NCBI GenBank assembly: GCA_030426085.1
Contig: JAUHYW010000041.1
Coordinates: forward strand, 20,989 to 84,988
Reading direction: 5' to 3'
DNA length: 64,000 nucleotides
DNA from: a bacterium
GTDB taxonomy: Bacteria; Myxococcota_A; Bradymonadia; UBA7976; UBA1532
Shown: one piece after another, positions 33,294 through 43,979 of the stretch
How positions within the stretch are numbered: the stretch's first letter is position 1
Layout of the letters: each line of letters begins with the position of its first letter
The notes under the pieces: generated by a model
Databases searched by the model: none
What the model was told of the DNA's origin: nothing
Seen by the model: only the letters and a program-made list of their open reading frames with translations
Program-made: the position numbers and the translations under genes

Positions 33294-34496
33294 GTGGCCG
33301 GCGAGACATCGGGGGGGCCGCGCACGCTGATCGTGGGCGGGGGCATCGCCGGGCTGACCGCCGCCACCGCGCTGCATCGCCGGGGCATCCCGGTCGAGGT
33401 GGCCGAGCGGACGCCCGAATTCGGCATCATCGGCTCGGGCATCACCATCCAGGCCAACGCCTCGGCGGTGCTCGACGCGCTGGATATCCCGCTGCCCGCC
33501 GAGGACGTCGTGCCCATCGGCGAGTTCCACATGCTCGACCCCAAGGGGCACAGCCTGATGAGCGGCAACGCCGCCCGTATCATGCCCGAGCCGCCCTCGT
33601 TCAACGTGCACCGGGCCGACCTGCATCGGCTGCTGCTCGCCGCCGCCGAGGGGGTGCCCCTGCGCCCGGGGCGGGCGGTGACCGCGATCACCCCCGGCCC
33701 GGACGGGGTCGAGGTCGAGTTCGACGACGGCGAGCGCGGGCGATGGGATCTGGTCGTCGGGGCCGACGGCGCCCGCTCGGCGGTGCGCCGGTCGCTGCTC
33801 GGCGAGGCCGGCGCCGCGCTGCGCTACTCGGGGCAGACTTGCTGGCGCTTCGCCATCGAGGCCCCCGACCTGGTGCCGACGGTGACCCTCGAGCAGTGGA
33901 CCCCCGGCAAGCGGGCCGGCGCGGTGCCGCTCGCCCGGGGTCGGATCTACGTCTACCTCGTCGAGAGCGCGCCCGAGGGCACCCCCGGGCCGGGCACGAA
34001 CCACCCCGACATCGTGCGGGAGAAGTTCTCCGGCCAGCACCCGCTGCTGGATCCGATCCTCGAGCGCCTGGGCCCCGAGACCCCGATCCATCACGGCGAC
34101 CTCTGCGAGCACGCCGCGGTGCACTTCGGCGCCGGCCGGGTGCTGCTCATCGGTGATGCGGCCCACGCGATGACCCCCAACCTGGGCCAGGGCGCGGGCA
34201 CCGCCATCGAGGACGCCGGCGCGCTCGCGCTGCTCATGCCGCAGCACCTCACCGACCTCGACGGGCTGGCGCCGGCCCTCGACGCCCGCCGTCGGAAGCG
34301 GGTGGAGACGATCACCCGCCTCGCGTGGCGCATCGGCCGCATGGCCCACTGGACCAACCCCGTCGCGGTCTTCCTGCGCAACGCCCTGCTGCACCGGGTG
34401 CCCGACTCGACCACCGACGCCCAGACCCGGGAGATGTGGCGCCCGGGGCTCGAACTGGCCGCCGAGCTGCGGGATGCGGCGACGCCTGCCGCATGA
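33294..34496 (+). CDS. FAD-dependent monooxygenase (UbiH/salicylate hydroxylase type)
   Basis: A 400-residue class A flavoprotein hydroxylase. It has the FAD-binding GGGIAGLTAATALHRRG near the N-terminus, the DG motif (LVVGADGARSAVRR), and the GD motif (RVLLIGDAAHAMTPNLGQGAGTAIEDA). These enzymes use NAD(P)H and oxygen to hydroxylate aromatic or similar substrates; the substrate cannot be read from the sequence. The GTG start lies 4 bases after the map stop with only a weak SD, so it is probably translated with map. The C-terminal 50 residues are helical. Confidence 0.9.
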   Translation: MAGETSGGPRTLIVGGGIAGLTAATALHRRGIPVEVAERTPEFGIIGSGITIQANASAVLDALDIPLPAEDVVPIGEFHMLDPKGHSLMSGNAARIMPEPPSFNVHRADLHRLLLAAAEGVPLRPGRAVTAITPGPDGVEVEFDDGERGRWDLVVGADGARSAVRRSLLGEAGAALRYSGQTCWRFAIEAPDLVPTVTLEQWTPGKRAGAVPLARGRIYVYLVESAPEGTPGPGTNHPDIVREKFSGQHPLLDPILERLGPETPIHHGDLCEHAAVHFGAGRVLLIGDAAHAMTPNLGQGAGTAIEDAGALALLMPQHLTDLDGLAPALDARRRKRVETITRLAWRIGRMAHWTNPVAVFLRNALLHRVPDSTTDAQTREMWRPGLELAAELRDAATPAA

Positions 34497-34528
34497 TCGG
34501 GTGGGCGCATTCTGCGGGATGCGCCATC

Positions 34529-34552
34529 TTTGGAGTCACTAAAGACTCCAAA
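34529..34552. promoter_or_regulatory. Perfect hairpin in an AT-rich spacer
   Basis: TTTGGAGTC (34529-34537) and GACTCCAAA (34544-34552) form a perfect 9-bp stem around ACTAAA. It sits 32 bases after the monooxygenase stop and about 100 before the DUF1552 gene. The flanking 34529-34583 is strikingly AT-rich for this genome. No U-run follows on either strand, so an operator is as likely as a terminator. Promoter-like pieces (TTGCTA at 34555, TAATAT at 34574) are present but too close together. Confidence 0.6.
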
Positions 34553-34648
34553 TCTTGCTAAAACTATTAAAAGTAATATCGGCTTGCGCCGGGGATCCGT
34601 TTCTGGTGACCTCCGGGGCGCGCACGGCACACTCCGACGGAGCGCGGC

Positions 34649-35920
34649 ATGCTCGATCGCAGACGTTTTCTCACCGCCACCGGCGCGGGGCTCATCGCGG
34701 CCCCGTTCCTGGGGCTGCTCGGCCGGCGGCCGGCGCGGGCCCAGGGCGGCGCCCGGCGCCTCCTGATCTTCCACAGCCCCAACGGGACCATCCATCGCCA
34801 CTGGCGGCCGAGCGGCGGTGAGCGGGACTTCGCCTTCCCCGCCGGCTCGGTCCTCGAGCCGCTCGCCGCCCGGCGGGACGATCTGATCGTCATCGACGGG
34901 CTCGACATCAAGACCGGCACCAACCACGAGGGCGGCATGGCGGCCATGCTGACCAACCGCGGGGGGGCCGGCACGCCGACCGCGGGGGCCAGCATCGACC
35001 AGTACGTCGCCGCCCGGCTGGGCGCGGCCGATCCGTTCGCCTCGCTGGCGTTCGGGGTGCTCACCGATCTGTGGGGCGGGGGCCAGCAGACCCGGATGAC
35101 CTATCGCCGCGACGGGGAGCTGGTGCACCCCGACGCCGATCCCCGGCGGGCGTTCGGGCGCATGTTCGCCGATCTGCTCGGGGGCGACGACGTGGTGGCC
35201 CGCCGCCGGCTGCGGCGCCAGAGCGTGATCGATCTCGCCCGGGACGAGCTCGGCGACCTGCGCCGGCGGGTGGGGCGCCCGGAGCAGGTCAAGCTCGACG
35301 CCCACCTCGCCGGGCTGCGCAGCATCGAGCGCAGCCTGTTCTCCGAGGGGCTCGACTGCGCCCCGCCGGGTGAGCCCGATCCGCTGAGCAAGAACGAGAA
35401 CGACAACGGCCCGGCCCTGCTCGACGCCCAGATGCGGCTGGCGGTGGCCGCGCTGGCCTGCGGGCTGACCCACGTCGCGACGGTGCAGTTCAGCCACACG
35501 ATCAGCCCGGTGGTGTTCCGCTGGGCGGGCAACAGCGACGGGCACCACTCGCTGTCCCACGCCAGCGACAACCAGGAGGCCAAGGTCGCCGACTTCGTCG
35601 CCGCCGAGCGGTGGTGCGCCGAGCAGTTCGGCGCGCTGATCGACCTGCTCGCCGCGACGCCCGATCCGGCCGGCGGCACCCTGCTCGACTCGACGATCGT
35701 GCTGTGGGCCAAGGAGATGGGCGACCCGCGGGCCCACGTCTGCACCGAGGTGCCGTTCGTGCTGGCCGGGGGCGGGGTCTTCGAGCCGGGGCGCTACCTG
35801 CGCTACGACGGGCTGAGCCACAGCCACCTGCTGGTCTCGATCTGCCAGGCGCTGGGGCTCGACAACGACACGTTCGGTGATCCGAGCACCGGATCGGGGC
35901 CGCTGGAGGGGTTGGCGTGA
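34649..35920 (+). CDS. DUF1552 family exported protein (Tat signal)
   Basis: A 423-residue protein of the DUF1552 family. The N-terminus LDRRRFLTATGAGLIAAPFLGLL is a twin-arginine signal ending near ARAQ, so the protein is probably folded, perhaps with a cofactor, before export. Family features are LLIFHSPNGTIHRHW, IDGLDIKTGTNHEGGMAAML, SIDQYVA, FSHTISP and LDSTIVLWAKEMGDP; the last resembles the alkaline-phosphatase-like fold of DUF1501 relatives. The function is not established; members are found next to DUF1592 cytochromes in Planctomycetes and Myxococcota, as here. The stop overlaps the next start, so the two are made together. Confidence 0.88.
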   Translation: MLDRRRFLTATGAGLIAAPFLGLLGRRPARAQGGARRLLIFHSPNGTIHRHWRPSGGERDFAFPAGSVLEPLAARRDDLIVIDGLDIKTGTNHEGGMAAMLTNRGGAGTPTAGASIDQYVAARLGAADPFASLAFGVLTDLWGGGQQTRMTYRRDGELVHPDADPRRAFGRMFADLLGGDDVVARRRLRRQSVIDLARDELGDLRRRVGRPEQVKLDAHLAGLRSIERSLFSEGLDCAPPGEPDPLSKNENDNGPALLDAQMRLAVAALACGLTHVATVQFSHTISPVVFRWAGNSDGHHSLSHASDNQEAKVADFVAAERWCAEQFGALIDLLAATPDPAGGTLLDSTIVLWAKEMGDPRAHVCTEVPFVLAGGGVFEPGRYLRYDGLSHSHLLVSICQALGLDNDTFGDPSTGSGPLEGLA

Positions 35921-38385
35921 TGCGCATCCACACCCCCCGCGCGGCGCTGCTCGCCGCCGCTCTGCTGCTCGCCTGCGACGGGGCCGGCGAGGGCCCCGGC
36001 GGCACGCCCGACGGCCCTGGCACCGACGGCGGGCCGACCGCCGACCGCGGCCCCGACGACCCGACCCCCGACGGCGGCCCGCCGGCCCCGGTGGGCGGAT
36101 GCGCCCCGATCGAGGCCTACTTCGCCGAGCAGATCTGGGCCGGCTTCATGTCCAGCGCCTGCCTCGGCTGCCACATCGAGGGCGGCGCGGCCGACGCGTC
36201 GCGCCTGCACCTGATGCCGTCGCTGCAAGACGGCGGGCTCGAGGCCAACATCGAGGCCCTGCGCCCGCTGGCGGCCGAGATCGTCGACGGGCCGGGGGGC
36301 AACGGGCTGCGCCTGCTGATCGCCAAGCCCACCGGGCGCCACCCCGAGAGCCACGGCGGCGGCGCGCTCCTGCGCCCCGACAGCGAGGAGGCCCTGGCCC
36401 TGGCGTGGTTCGCCGAGCGGCTGGCCGCCGCCGAGGATCCGTGCATCGCCGACCCCGACGGGCCGGTCCTGGGCGGCGCGGTGGACTGCGCGGCGCCTCC
36501 GCCGGGGCCCCGGGTGCTGCGCCGGCTGTCGCACGTCGAGTACCGCAACACCATCGCCGCCCTGCTCGGCGAGGCGGCCGCCGCCGAGGTCGACGGCGCG
36601 CTGACCCCCGACGTGGTCGTCGACGGCTTCGACAACCACGCCGCGGCGCTGGTGGTGGGTGATCTGCTGGCTGATCAGTACCGGCTGCTGGCCGAGGCGC
36701 TGGCGGAGTCGGTCGAGCTGGCCGGCCTCGTGCCCTGTGATCCGGCCGCCGGTGGCCGCAACTGCGCCCGGCAGTTCGTCGTCGACTTCGGCCTGCGCGC
36801 CTTCCGCCGCCCGCTGACCGCCGACGACCTCGAGCGCTACGTCGCGATCTACGACCTCGTGGCCGCCGACGACGGCTTCGAAGGCGGCATGCGGTGGGTC
36901 ATCTCGGCCTTCTTGCAGTCGCCGCACTTCCTCTACCGCACCGAGCTGGGCAAGCGGGGGGCCGACGGCTTCGAGCTGACCGCCTACGAGATCGCGACCG
37001 CGCTGTCGTACCTCGCGTGGCAGGCGCCGCCCGACGAGGCCCTGCTCGACCTCGCCGCCCGGGGCATGCTCTACGACCCGGCGGTGGTCGAGACCGAGCT
37101 GGCCCGCCTGATCGAAGACCCCCGCTCGGAGGCGACGCTGCGCCACTTCGCCTGGCGTTGGCTGGGCCTCGACCGGCTGGACAGCGTCACCCGCGACCCC
37201 TCGATCTACCCCGCGCTGACCGATGACATCCGCCGGGCGATGGCCGGGCAGACCGCCCGCTTCCTCGCCGAGCGCTGGCGCGACGGGGGCACGCTGGCCG
37301 ATCTCTTCTTGACTCAGGACGAGCACCTGACCGACGGGCTGGCCGACTTCTACGGGCTGCCGGCCAGCGAGCAGGCGGCCGACGGCGAGGGTTTCCGCCG
37401 ACGCAGCCTCGAGTTCTCGCCCTACGGCGGCCTGCTGACCCAGGGTTCGCTGCTGACGACCCACGCGCTGCCGACGACCTCGTCCCCCATCCACCGGGGG
37501 CTGCTGGTGCGGGAGCGGCTCTTGTGCCAGCACCTGCCCCCGCCGCCGGTCAACCTCGACATCTCGCCCCCGCCGGTGGACCCCGAGCTGTCGACCCGGG
37601 CCCGCTACGCCCAGCACAGCGACGACCCGGCCTGCTCGGGCTGCCACGCGCTCATCGACCCCATCGGCTTCGCCTTCGAGCACTTCGACGGCATCGGCCG
37701 CTGGCGGCAGGACGACGGCATGCACGCCATCGACGCCAGCGGCGAGATCGTCGGCTCGGGGGCCACCGACGGGCGGTTCGACGGGGTCGAGGAGCTGGCG
37801 GCGCTGCTCGCGGTCAGCCCCGAGGTCGAGGCGTGCTACGCCGAGCAGTGGCTGCGGTTCGGCTTCGGCGGCACCGACGAGCTGCCCGCCGAGTGCTACG
37901 TCCACCGGGTCGCCGACGACATCGCGACCGAGAGCGGCGCCCTCGCGGCGGTGATGCCGGCTATCACCCGGCTGCCCCGGTTCACCGTGCGGGTCGGCGG
38001 CGAGGACGAGCTCGACGTGCCCGGCGGATCGCTGCTGCCGGCCCCGGCCGACGTGCCGCCCGGTGGCATCGACGAGCCCCCGCCCATCGACGATCCGCCG
38101 CCCGAGCCGGAGCCCGACCCGGGGCCGGTGGGCGGCGGGGTGGACTTCGAACTGGTCGAGCAGTCCCGGTGGAACGCCGGCTACTGCGCCGACGGCGTGG
38201 TGACCAACCGCGGCGAGGCGCCGGTGGTCTGGGAGGTCGAGGCCGACATCGAGGGCATCATCAACAACGCGTGGAACGTCGTGCGCTCGGGCGACAGCGG
38301 CCGGGTGACCTTCCGCGGCGAGGGCTGGAACGCCGAGGTGCCCCCCGGCGGCGAGGTCCGGTTCGGCTTCTGCGCCCAGCTCTGA
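35917..38385 (+). CDS. DUF1592/DUF1588-type cytochrome c lipoprotein with C-terminal CBM2
   Basis: An 822-residue exported lipoprotein (lipobox LLAC, Cys20) followed by a Pro/Gly/Asp-rich linker. Heme c motifs are C82-L-G-C-H86 at the N-terminus and C573-S-G-C-H577 in the C-terminal half. In between are the planctomycete modules: DUF1587 (RRLSHVEYRNTIAALLG), DUF1595, DUF1592 (SPHFLYRTELG) and DUF1588 (GLLVRERLLCQHLPPPP); DUF1585 follows (FDGVEELAALL). After a Pro-rich hinge, residues 735-822 look like a family 2 carbohydrate-binding module: W-N-x-G-Y-C, VTNRGEAPVVW, WNVVRSG, GWNAEVPPGG and FGFCA, with the end-to-end Cys pair. The start is GTG 35917 or ATG 35920; GGAGG (35905-35909) serves either. 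It is coupled to the DUF1552 gene. Confidence 0.88.
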   Translation: MMRIHTPRAALLAAALLLACDGAGEGPGGTPDGPGTDGGPTADRGPDDPTPDGGPPAPVGGCAPIEAYFAEQIWAGFMSSACLGCHIEGGAADASRLHLMPSLQDGGLEANIEALRPLAAEIVDGPGGNGLRLLIAKPTGRHPESHGGGALLRPDSEEALALAWFAERLAAAEDPCIADPDGPVLGGAVDCAAPPPGPRVLRRLSHVEYRNTIAALLGEAAAAEVDGALTPDVVVDGFDNHAAALVVGDLLADQYRLLAEALAESVELAGLVPCDPAAGGRNCARQFVVDFGLRAFRRPLTADDLERYVAIYDLVAADDGFEGGMRWVISAFLQSPHFLYRTELGKRGADGFELTAYEIATALSYLAWQAPPDEALLDLAARGMLYDPAVVETELARLIEDPRSEATLRHFAWRWLGLDRLDSVTRDPSIYPALTDDIRRAMAGQTARFLAERWRDGGTLADLFLTQDEHLTDGLADFYGLPASEQAADGEGFRRRSLEFSPYGGLLTQGSLLTTHALPTTSSPIHRGLLVRERLLCQHLPPPPVNLDISPPPVDPELSTRARYAQHSDDPACSGCHALIDPIGFAFEHFDGIGRWRQDDGMHAIDASGEIVGSGATDGRFDGVEELAALLAVSPEVEACYAEQWLRFGFGGTDELPAECYVHRVADDIATESGALAAVMPAITRLPRFTVRVGGEDELDVPGGSLLPAPADVPPGGIDEPPPIDDPPPEPEPDPGPVGGGVDFELVEQSRWNAGYCADGVVTNRGEAPVVWEVEADIEGIINNAWNVVRSGDSGRVTFRGEGWNAEVPPGGEVRFGFCAQL

Positions 38386-38406
38386 CGCGCCCGCCCCACG
38401 CCCTCC

Positions 38407-38430
38407 GGGCTCAGCCCTTCGGCTGGGCCC
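38407..38430. terminator. Hairpin between convergent genes
   Basis: GGGCTCAGCC (38407-38416) pairs with GGCTGGGCCC (38421-38430) around CTTC, a 10-bp stem with one G-U pair. It begins 22 bases after the CBM2 gene stop and overlaps the 3' end of the epimerase gene. No U-tract is present. Confidence 0.4.
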
Positions 38431-39364
38431 GGAACCACGCCGCGAAGCGCTCGATGCCCTCGGCGATCTTCACCTGCGGGTCGTAGCCCAGCTCGGCCCG
38501 GGCCCGGCCGATGTCGGCGAAGGTCCGGGGCACGTCCCCCGGCTGCATCGGCGCGAACCGCACCTGCGGGGTCTGCCCCAGCGCCCGGCCGAGGTGGTCG
38601 ACGAGGTCGACGAGGGTCGTCGTCTCCGACTCGCCGAGGTTGTAGATCCGGTAGCCCTCCACCCGCTCGACCGAGGCGACCACCCCGTCGACGATGTCGT
38701 CGATATAGGTGTAGTCCCGGCTGCTCTGCCCGTCGCCGAAGAGCGTCAGCGGCTCGCCGGCCTCGATCAGCCGGGCGAACTTGTGGATCGCCATCTCGGG
38801 CCGCTGCCGGGGCCCGTAGACGGTGAAGAACCGCAGGCAGTGGGTGTGCAGGCCGTGCAGGTGGTGCCATGTGTAGCACAACAGCTCGCCGGCCTTCTTG
38901 GTGGCGGCGTAGGGCGAGATGGGGTTGTCGACCGGGTCGTCCTCCCGGAACGGCACCGTCTTGCGGGCCCCGTAGACCGACGACGACGAGGCGAAGACCA
39001 GCCGGTCGACCCCGGCGAGGCGGCACTGCTCGAGCAACGTCAGCGTACCCTCGAGGTTGACCTTCTGATAGATCGCGGGGTGCTCGATGGACGGCCGCAC
39101 CCCGGCCCAGGCGGCGAGGTGGATCACCCGCTCGGGGCGGAACCGGGCGAAGGCGTCGGCCAGCGTGCCCCCGTCGCAGATGTCGCCCCGGATGCACTCG
39201 AAGTGGGGGTGGCGTTCCGCCTCGGCGATGTTTCGGGCCTTGACGACCGGGTCGTAGAATGCGTTGAAGTTGTCGACGCCGAGCACCCGGTGCCCGTCGG
39301 CCAGCAGCCGGTCGCAGACGCTGGACCCGATGAAGCCGGCCGCGCCGGTGACGAAGATGCGCAT
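38411..39364 (-). CDS. NAD-dependent nucleotide-sugar epimerase (UDP-glucuronate 4-epimerase-like)
   Basis: A 317-residue extended short-chain dehydrogenase. The NAD site is VTGAAGFIGSSVCDRLL, the catalytic triad is in SSSSVYG and SPYAATKKAGE (Y-x-x-x-K), and DYTYIDDIVDGV is typical of the sugar epimerase group. The HLAAWAGVRPSIEHP stretch and the FNAFYDPVVK loop match UDP-glucuronate 4-epimerases (CapI/LpsL/GAE), which make UDP-galacturonate for surface polysaccharide. No glycosyltransferase gene is adjacent. It is divergent from the HU-like gene, 87 bases apart. Confidence 0.88.
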   Translation of the reverse strand: MRIFVTGAAGFIGSSVCDRLLADGHRVLGVDNFNAFYDPVVKARNIAEAERHPHFECIRGDICDGGTLADAFARFRPERVIHLAAWAGVRPSIEHPAIYQKVNLEGTLTLLEQCRLAGVDRLVFASSSSVYGARKTVPFREDDPVDNPISPYAATKKAGELLCYTWHHLHGLHTHCLRFFTVYGPRQRPEMAIHKFARLIEAGEPLTLFGDGQSSRDYTYIDDIVDGVVASVERVEGYRIYNLGESETTTLVDLVDHLGRALGQTPQVRFAPMQPGDVPRTFADIGRARAELGYDPQVKIAEGIERFAAWFRAQPKG

Positions 39365-39451
39365 CGCTCGCTCCTCGATGATGAACCGGGCGATGATTCA
39401 CCGCGCGCCGGCCGAACGCAATGGTCGGCCCCGGCGTTGGGAGGATGAAGC

Positions 39452-40060
39452 GTGACCAAGCGTGAGCTCGTCCGCGAGGCCGCCAAGGCCCACGACCTGC
39501 CCGTCAGCCTCGCCCAGGGGCTGCTCGAGGCGCTGTACGACTCGGTGGTCGACCGGCTCATCCGGATCGGCCGGCAGACCGTGCCCGGCCTGGGCACCGT
39601 CACCGCCGAGCGCCGGCCGGGCCGGGCCAGGATCGACCCCGAGACCGGGCAGCGGATCGTCGGTCCGCCCTCGACCCGGGTGCGCTTCGCCCCCGCCGAG
39701 AGCCTGCGCATGGCCATCCGCGGGGATGACCCCGAGGACACCCCCAAGCCCCTCGTCCCCCGCAGCGACCCGATCGTCGAGGCCATCTGGCGGGCCACCG
39801 GGCAGCGGCACTCGGGCAAGTTCATCGGGCGCTTCATCTTGTGGCTCGGCACCATCTACGCCCGCGAGCTGGGGGAGGGCCGGGACTTCCCCTGGCCCGG
39901 GTTCGGCACCGTCACCGTCACCCGGCGCCCGGCCCGCCCCGGGCGCAACCCGCGCACCGGCGCGCCCCTGGTCGTGCCGCCCGGGCTGCGCTTCGGCTTC
40001 CGCCCCTCGACCGCGCTCAAGGCCGGGCTGGCCGACGGCCCCGCGGGCCTCGACGGCTGA
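39452..40060 (+). CDS. Double-HU-domain DNA-binding protein
   Basis: A 202-residue protein with two HU/IHF-like domains. The first (residues 1-90) has TKRELVREAAKAHDLPVSLAQGLLEALYDSVV, then GLGTVTAERRPGRARIDPETGQRI and FAPAESLRMAI. The second (about 105-195) has IGRFILWLGTIYARELGEG, then GFGTVTVTRRPARPGRNPRTGAPL and FRPSTALKAGL. Each repeats the HU body plus the R-x-x-R-x-G-x-N/D-P-x-T-G arm that enters the DNA minor groove. A normal HU is 90 residues and dimeric, so this may be a covalent pseudo-dimer. The GTG start has GGGAGG (39439-39444) at 7 bases. It ends 8 bases from the convergent isoamylase gene. Confidence 0.85.
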   Translation: MTKRELVREAAKAHDLPVSLAQGLLEALYDSVVDRLIRIGRQTVPGLGTVTAERRPGRARIDPETGQRIVGPPSTRVRFAPAESLRMAIRGDDPEDTPKPLVPRSDPIVEAIWRATGQRHSGKFIGRFILWLGTIYARELGEGRDFPWPGFGTVTVTRRPARPGRNPRTGAPLVVPPGLRFGFRPSTALKAGLADGPAGLDG

Positions 40061-40068
40061 GCCGGATC

Positions 40069-42384
<2,316 letters not shown>

Positions 42385-42583
42385 CGGGCCTCCTCGGGTC
42401 GGCGTGCCGTGAGTGCCAGAGCAATGCCCGTGCCCGGCTCGGGGCCCGTGTCTCACTGTCGGGTGACGTCGGGAGCACGGGACCGGGGCAGCACGGCGAG
42501 ACCGCGGTGTCCCGGGGGGACGCGCCGACCGGCGCCCACCGGCTATGCTGGGCCGCAGACCCGATGACGAGAGGGAGGTGCGG

Positions 42584-43972
42584 ATGCGTGGCGATCGGAT
42601 CGGGCCGGGAGGCCGGCTGGCGGTGCTGCTGGGGCTGCTCGTGAGCGCGGGGGCGTGCATCCCCGCGGGCGGCGGGGGCGGCGGCGACGACGAGGACGGC
42701 GGGGCCGACGTGTTCGTCGACCCCGACGACGGGGTGCCCCCGAGGGACATGTTCATCGACCCCGACGACGGGGTGCCCCCGGGCGACATGTTCGTCGACC
42801 CCGACGACGGGGTGCCCCCGGGCGACATGTTCGTCGACCCCGACGACGGCGTCCCGATGGGCGACGAGCGGTGCAACGGCGAGGACGACGACGCCGACGG
42901 CCTGATCGACGAGGACTGGCCCGCGCTGGGCGAGCGGTGCGCCATCGGCGTCGGCCAGTGCGAGGCGGAGGGGGTCGTGGTCTGCACCCCCGACGGCCGG
43001 GGCACGGTCTGCGGCGCGATGGGCCTGCCCCCGGTGGCCGAGTTCTGCAACGGCTTCGACGACGACTGCGACGGCCTCGTCGACGAGGTCGAGCCGCTGC
43101 CCTGCGACACCGGAGCCGCCGGGCGCTGCGCGGGCGGGCTCGAGCAGTGCGTCGGCGGGTCGCCGGTCTGCATCCCCCAGCTCGACCCGCGGGGCGAGGT
43201 GTGCGACGGCCAGGACGACGACTGCGACGGCGCCATCGACGAGGACGTGCCCCAGGGCGAGGGGTGCCAGACCGGGCTGCCGGGCCTCTGCGCCGACGGT
43301 GTCGAGGCGTGCGTCGACGGCGTGCCGCTCTGCCTGGGCCCCGAGCCGCAGGAGGAGGTCTGCGAGGCCGTCGACGAAGACTGCGACGGGGCGGTGGACG
43401 AGGGCGGGGTGTGCGACCCGTGCTTCGAGGTCGAGTGCCCGCCGGGGCTCTTCTGCGAAGACGGCGAGTGCGTCGAGGGCGAGCCCTGCGGCGACAACGA
43501 CGACTGCCCCCCGGGCCACGAGTGCTTCTTCGCCCAGTGCGTGCCGGTGGATCCGGGCGACGCCACCCCGATCGGCCAGCCGGGCGGCACGGTCCGGATC
43601 GTGGGTGATCTGGGGGCCGCCGATCCGACGTGGCAGCGGCTGGACCAGGGCTGCGAGGGGCGGGCGGACGGCGACTTCTACTTCGACGCCCTGCCGTTGA
43701 TCAACCAGACCGGGGCCGCGCAGCGCGTCGACGTGCTCGGGACCTGGGGCGGCGTCGACGGCTACCTGCACATCTTCGACGAGGGCTTCGACCCGGCGGT
43801 CGACGCCGGCTGCCTCATCGGGGACGACGACTTCGGCGACACCACCCGCAGCCAGGTGGTCGGCGTCATCTTCGATCCGGGTCAGGTGCGGGTGGTCGTC
43901 GTCTCGACCTTCGACCCCGAGGCGTTGATGCCGGGGTATGTCATCGACATCACCACCCAGGGCGAGCCGTGA
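42584..43972 (+). CDS. MopE-like exported protein with DDDCDG metal-binding motifs
   Basis: A 462-residue exported protein with a signal peptide ending at SAGAC (Cys25; the lipobox is imperfect because position -3 is Ala). A Gly/Asp-rich stretch leads into four copies of a 13-residue unit built on DPDDGVPPGDM. Four copies of the MopE-type motif follow: CNGEDDDADGLIDED, CNGFDDDCDGLVDE, CDGQDDDCDGAIDED and CEAVDEDCDGAVDE, each with a nearby Cys pair. A Cys-rich EGF-like piece (CPPGLFCEDGECVEG) and a C-terminal beta domain resembling pre-peptidase folds complete it. Such motifs are thought to bind calcium or copper at the cell surface. GAGGGAGG (42571-42578) precedes the ATG. Confidence 0.8.
   Translation: MRGDRIGPGGRLAVLLGLLVSAGACIPAGGGGGGDDEDGGADVFVDPDDGVPPRDMFIDPDDGVPPGDMFVDPDDGVPPGDMFVDPDDGVPMGDERCNGEDDDADGLIDEDWPALGERCAIGVGQCEAEGVVVCTPDGRGTVCGAMGLPPVAEFCNGFDDDCDGLVDEVEPLPCDTGAAGRCAGGLEQCVGGSPVCIPQLDPRGEVCDGQDDDCDGAIDEDVPQGEGCQTGLPGLCADGVEACVDGVPLCLGPEPQEEVCEAVDEDCDGAVDEGGVCDPCFEVECPPGLFCEDGECVEGEPCGDNDDCPPGHECFFAQCVPVDPGDATPIGQPGGTVRIVGDLGAADPTWQRLDQGCEGRADGDFYFDALPLINQTGAAQRVDVLGTWGGVDGYLHIFDEGFDPAVDAGCLIGDDDFGDTTRSQVVGVIFDPGQVRVVVVSTFDPEALMPGYVIDITTQGEP
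42713..42868 (+). repeat. Four 39-bp direct repeats
   Basis: Units start at 42713, 42752, 42791 and 42830. The middle units are almost identical at the DNA level; the last diverges at its end. They code the 13-residue DPDDG units of the MopE-like protein. Confidence 0.92.
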
Positions 43973-43979
43973 GGGCCGG

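Noticed and set aside
42385..43590. 5' extension of the isoamylase frame to 43590
   Set aside because: It is antisense to the MopE-like gene; the lipobox signal peptide and SD at 42384 define the start.
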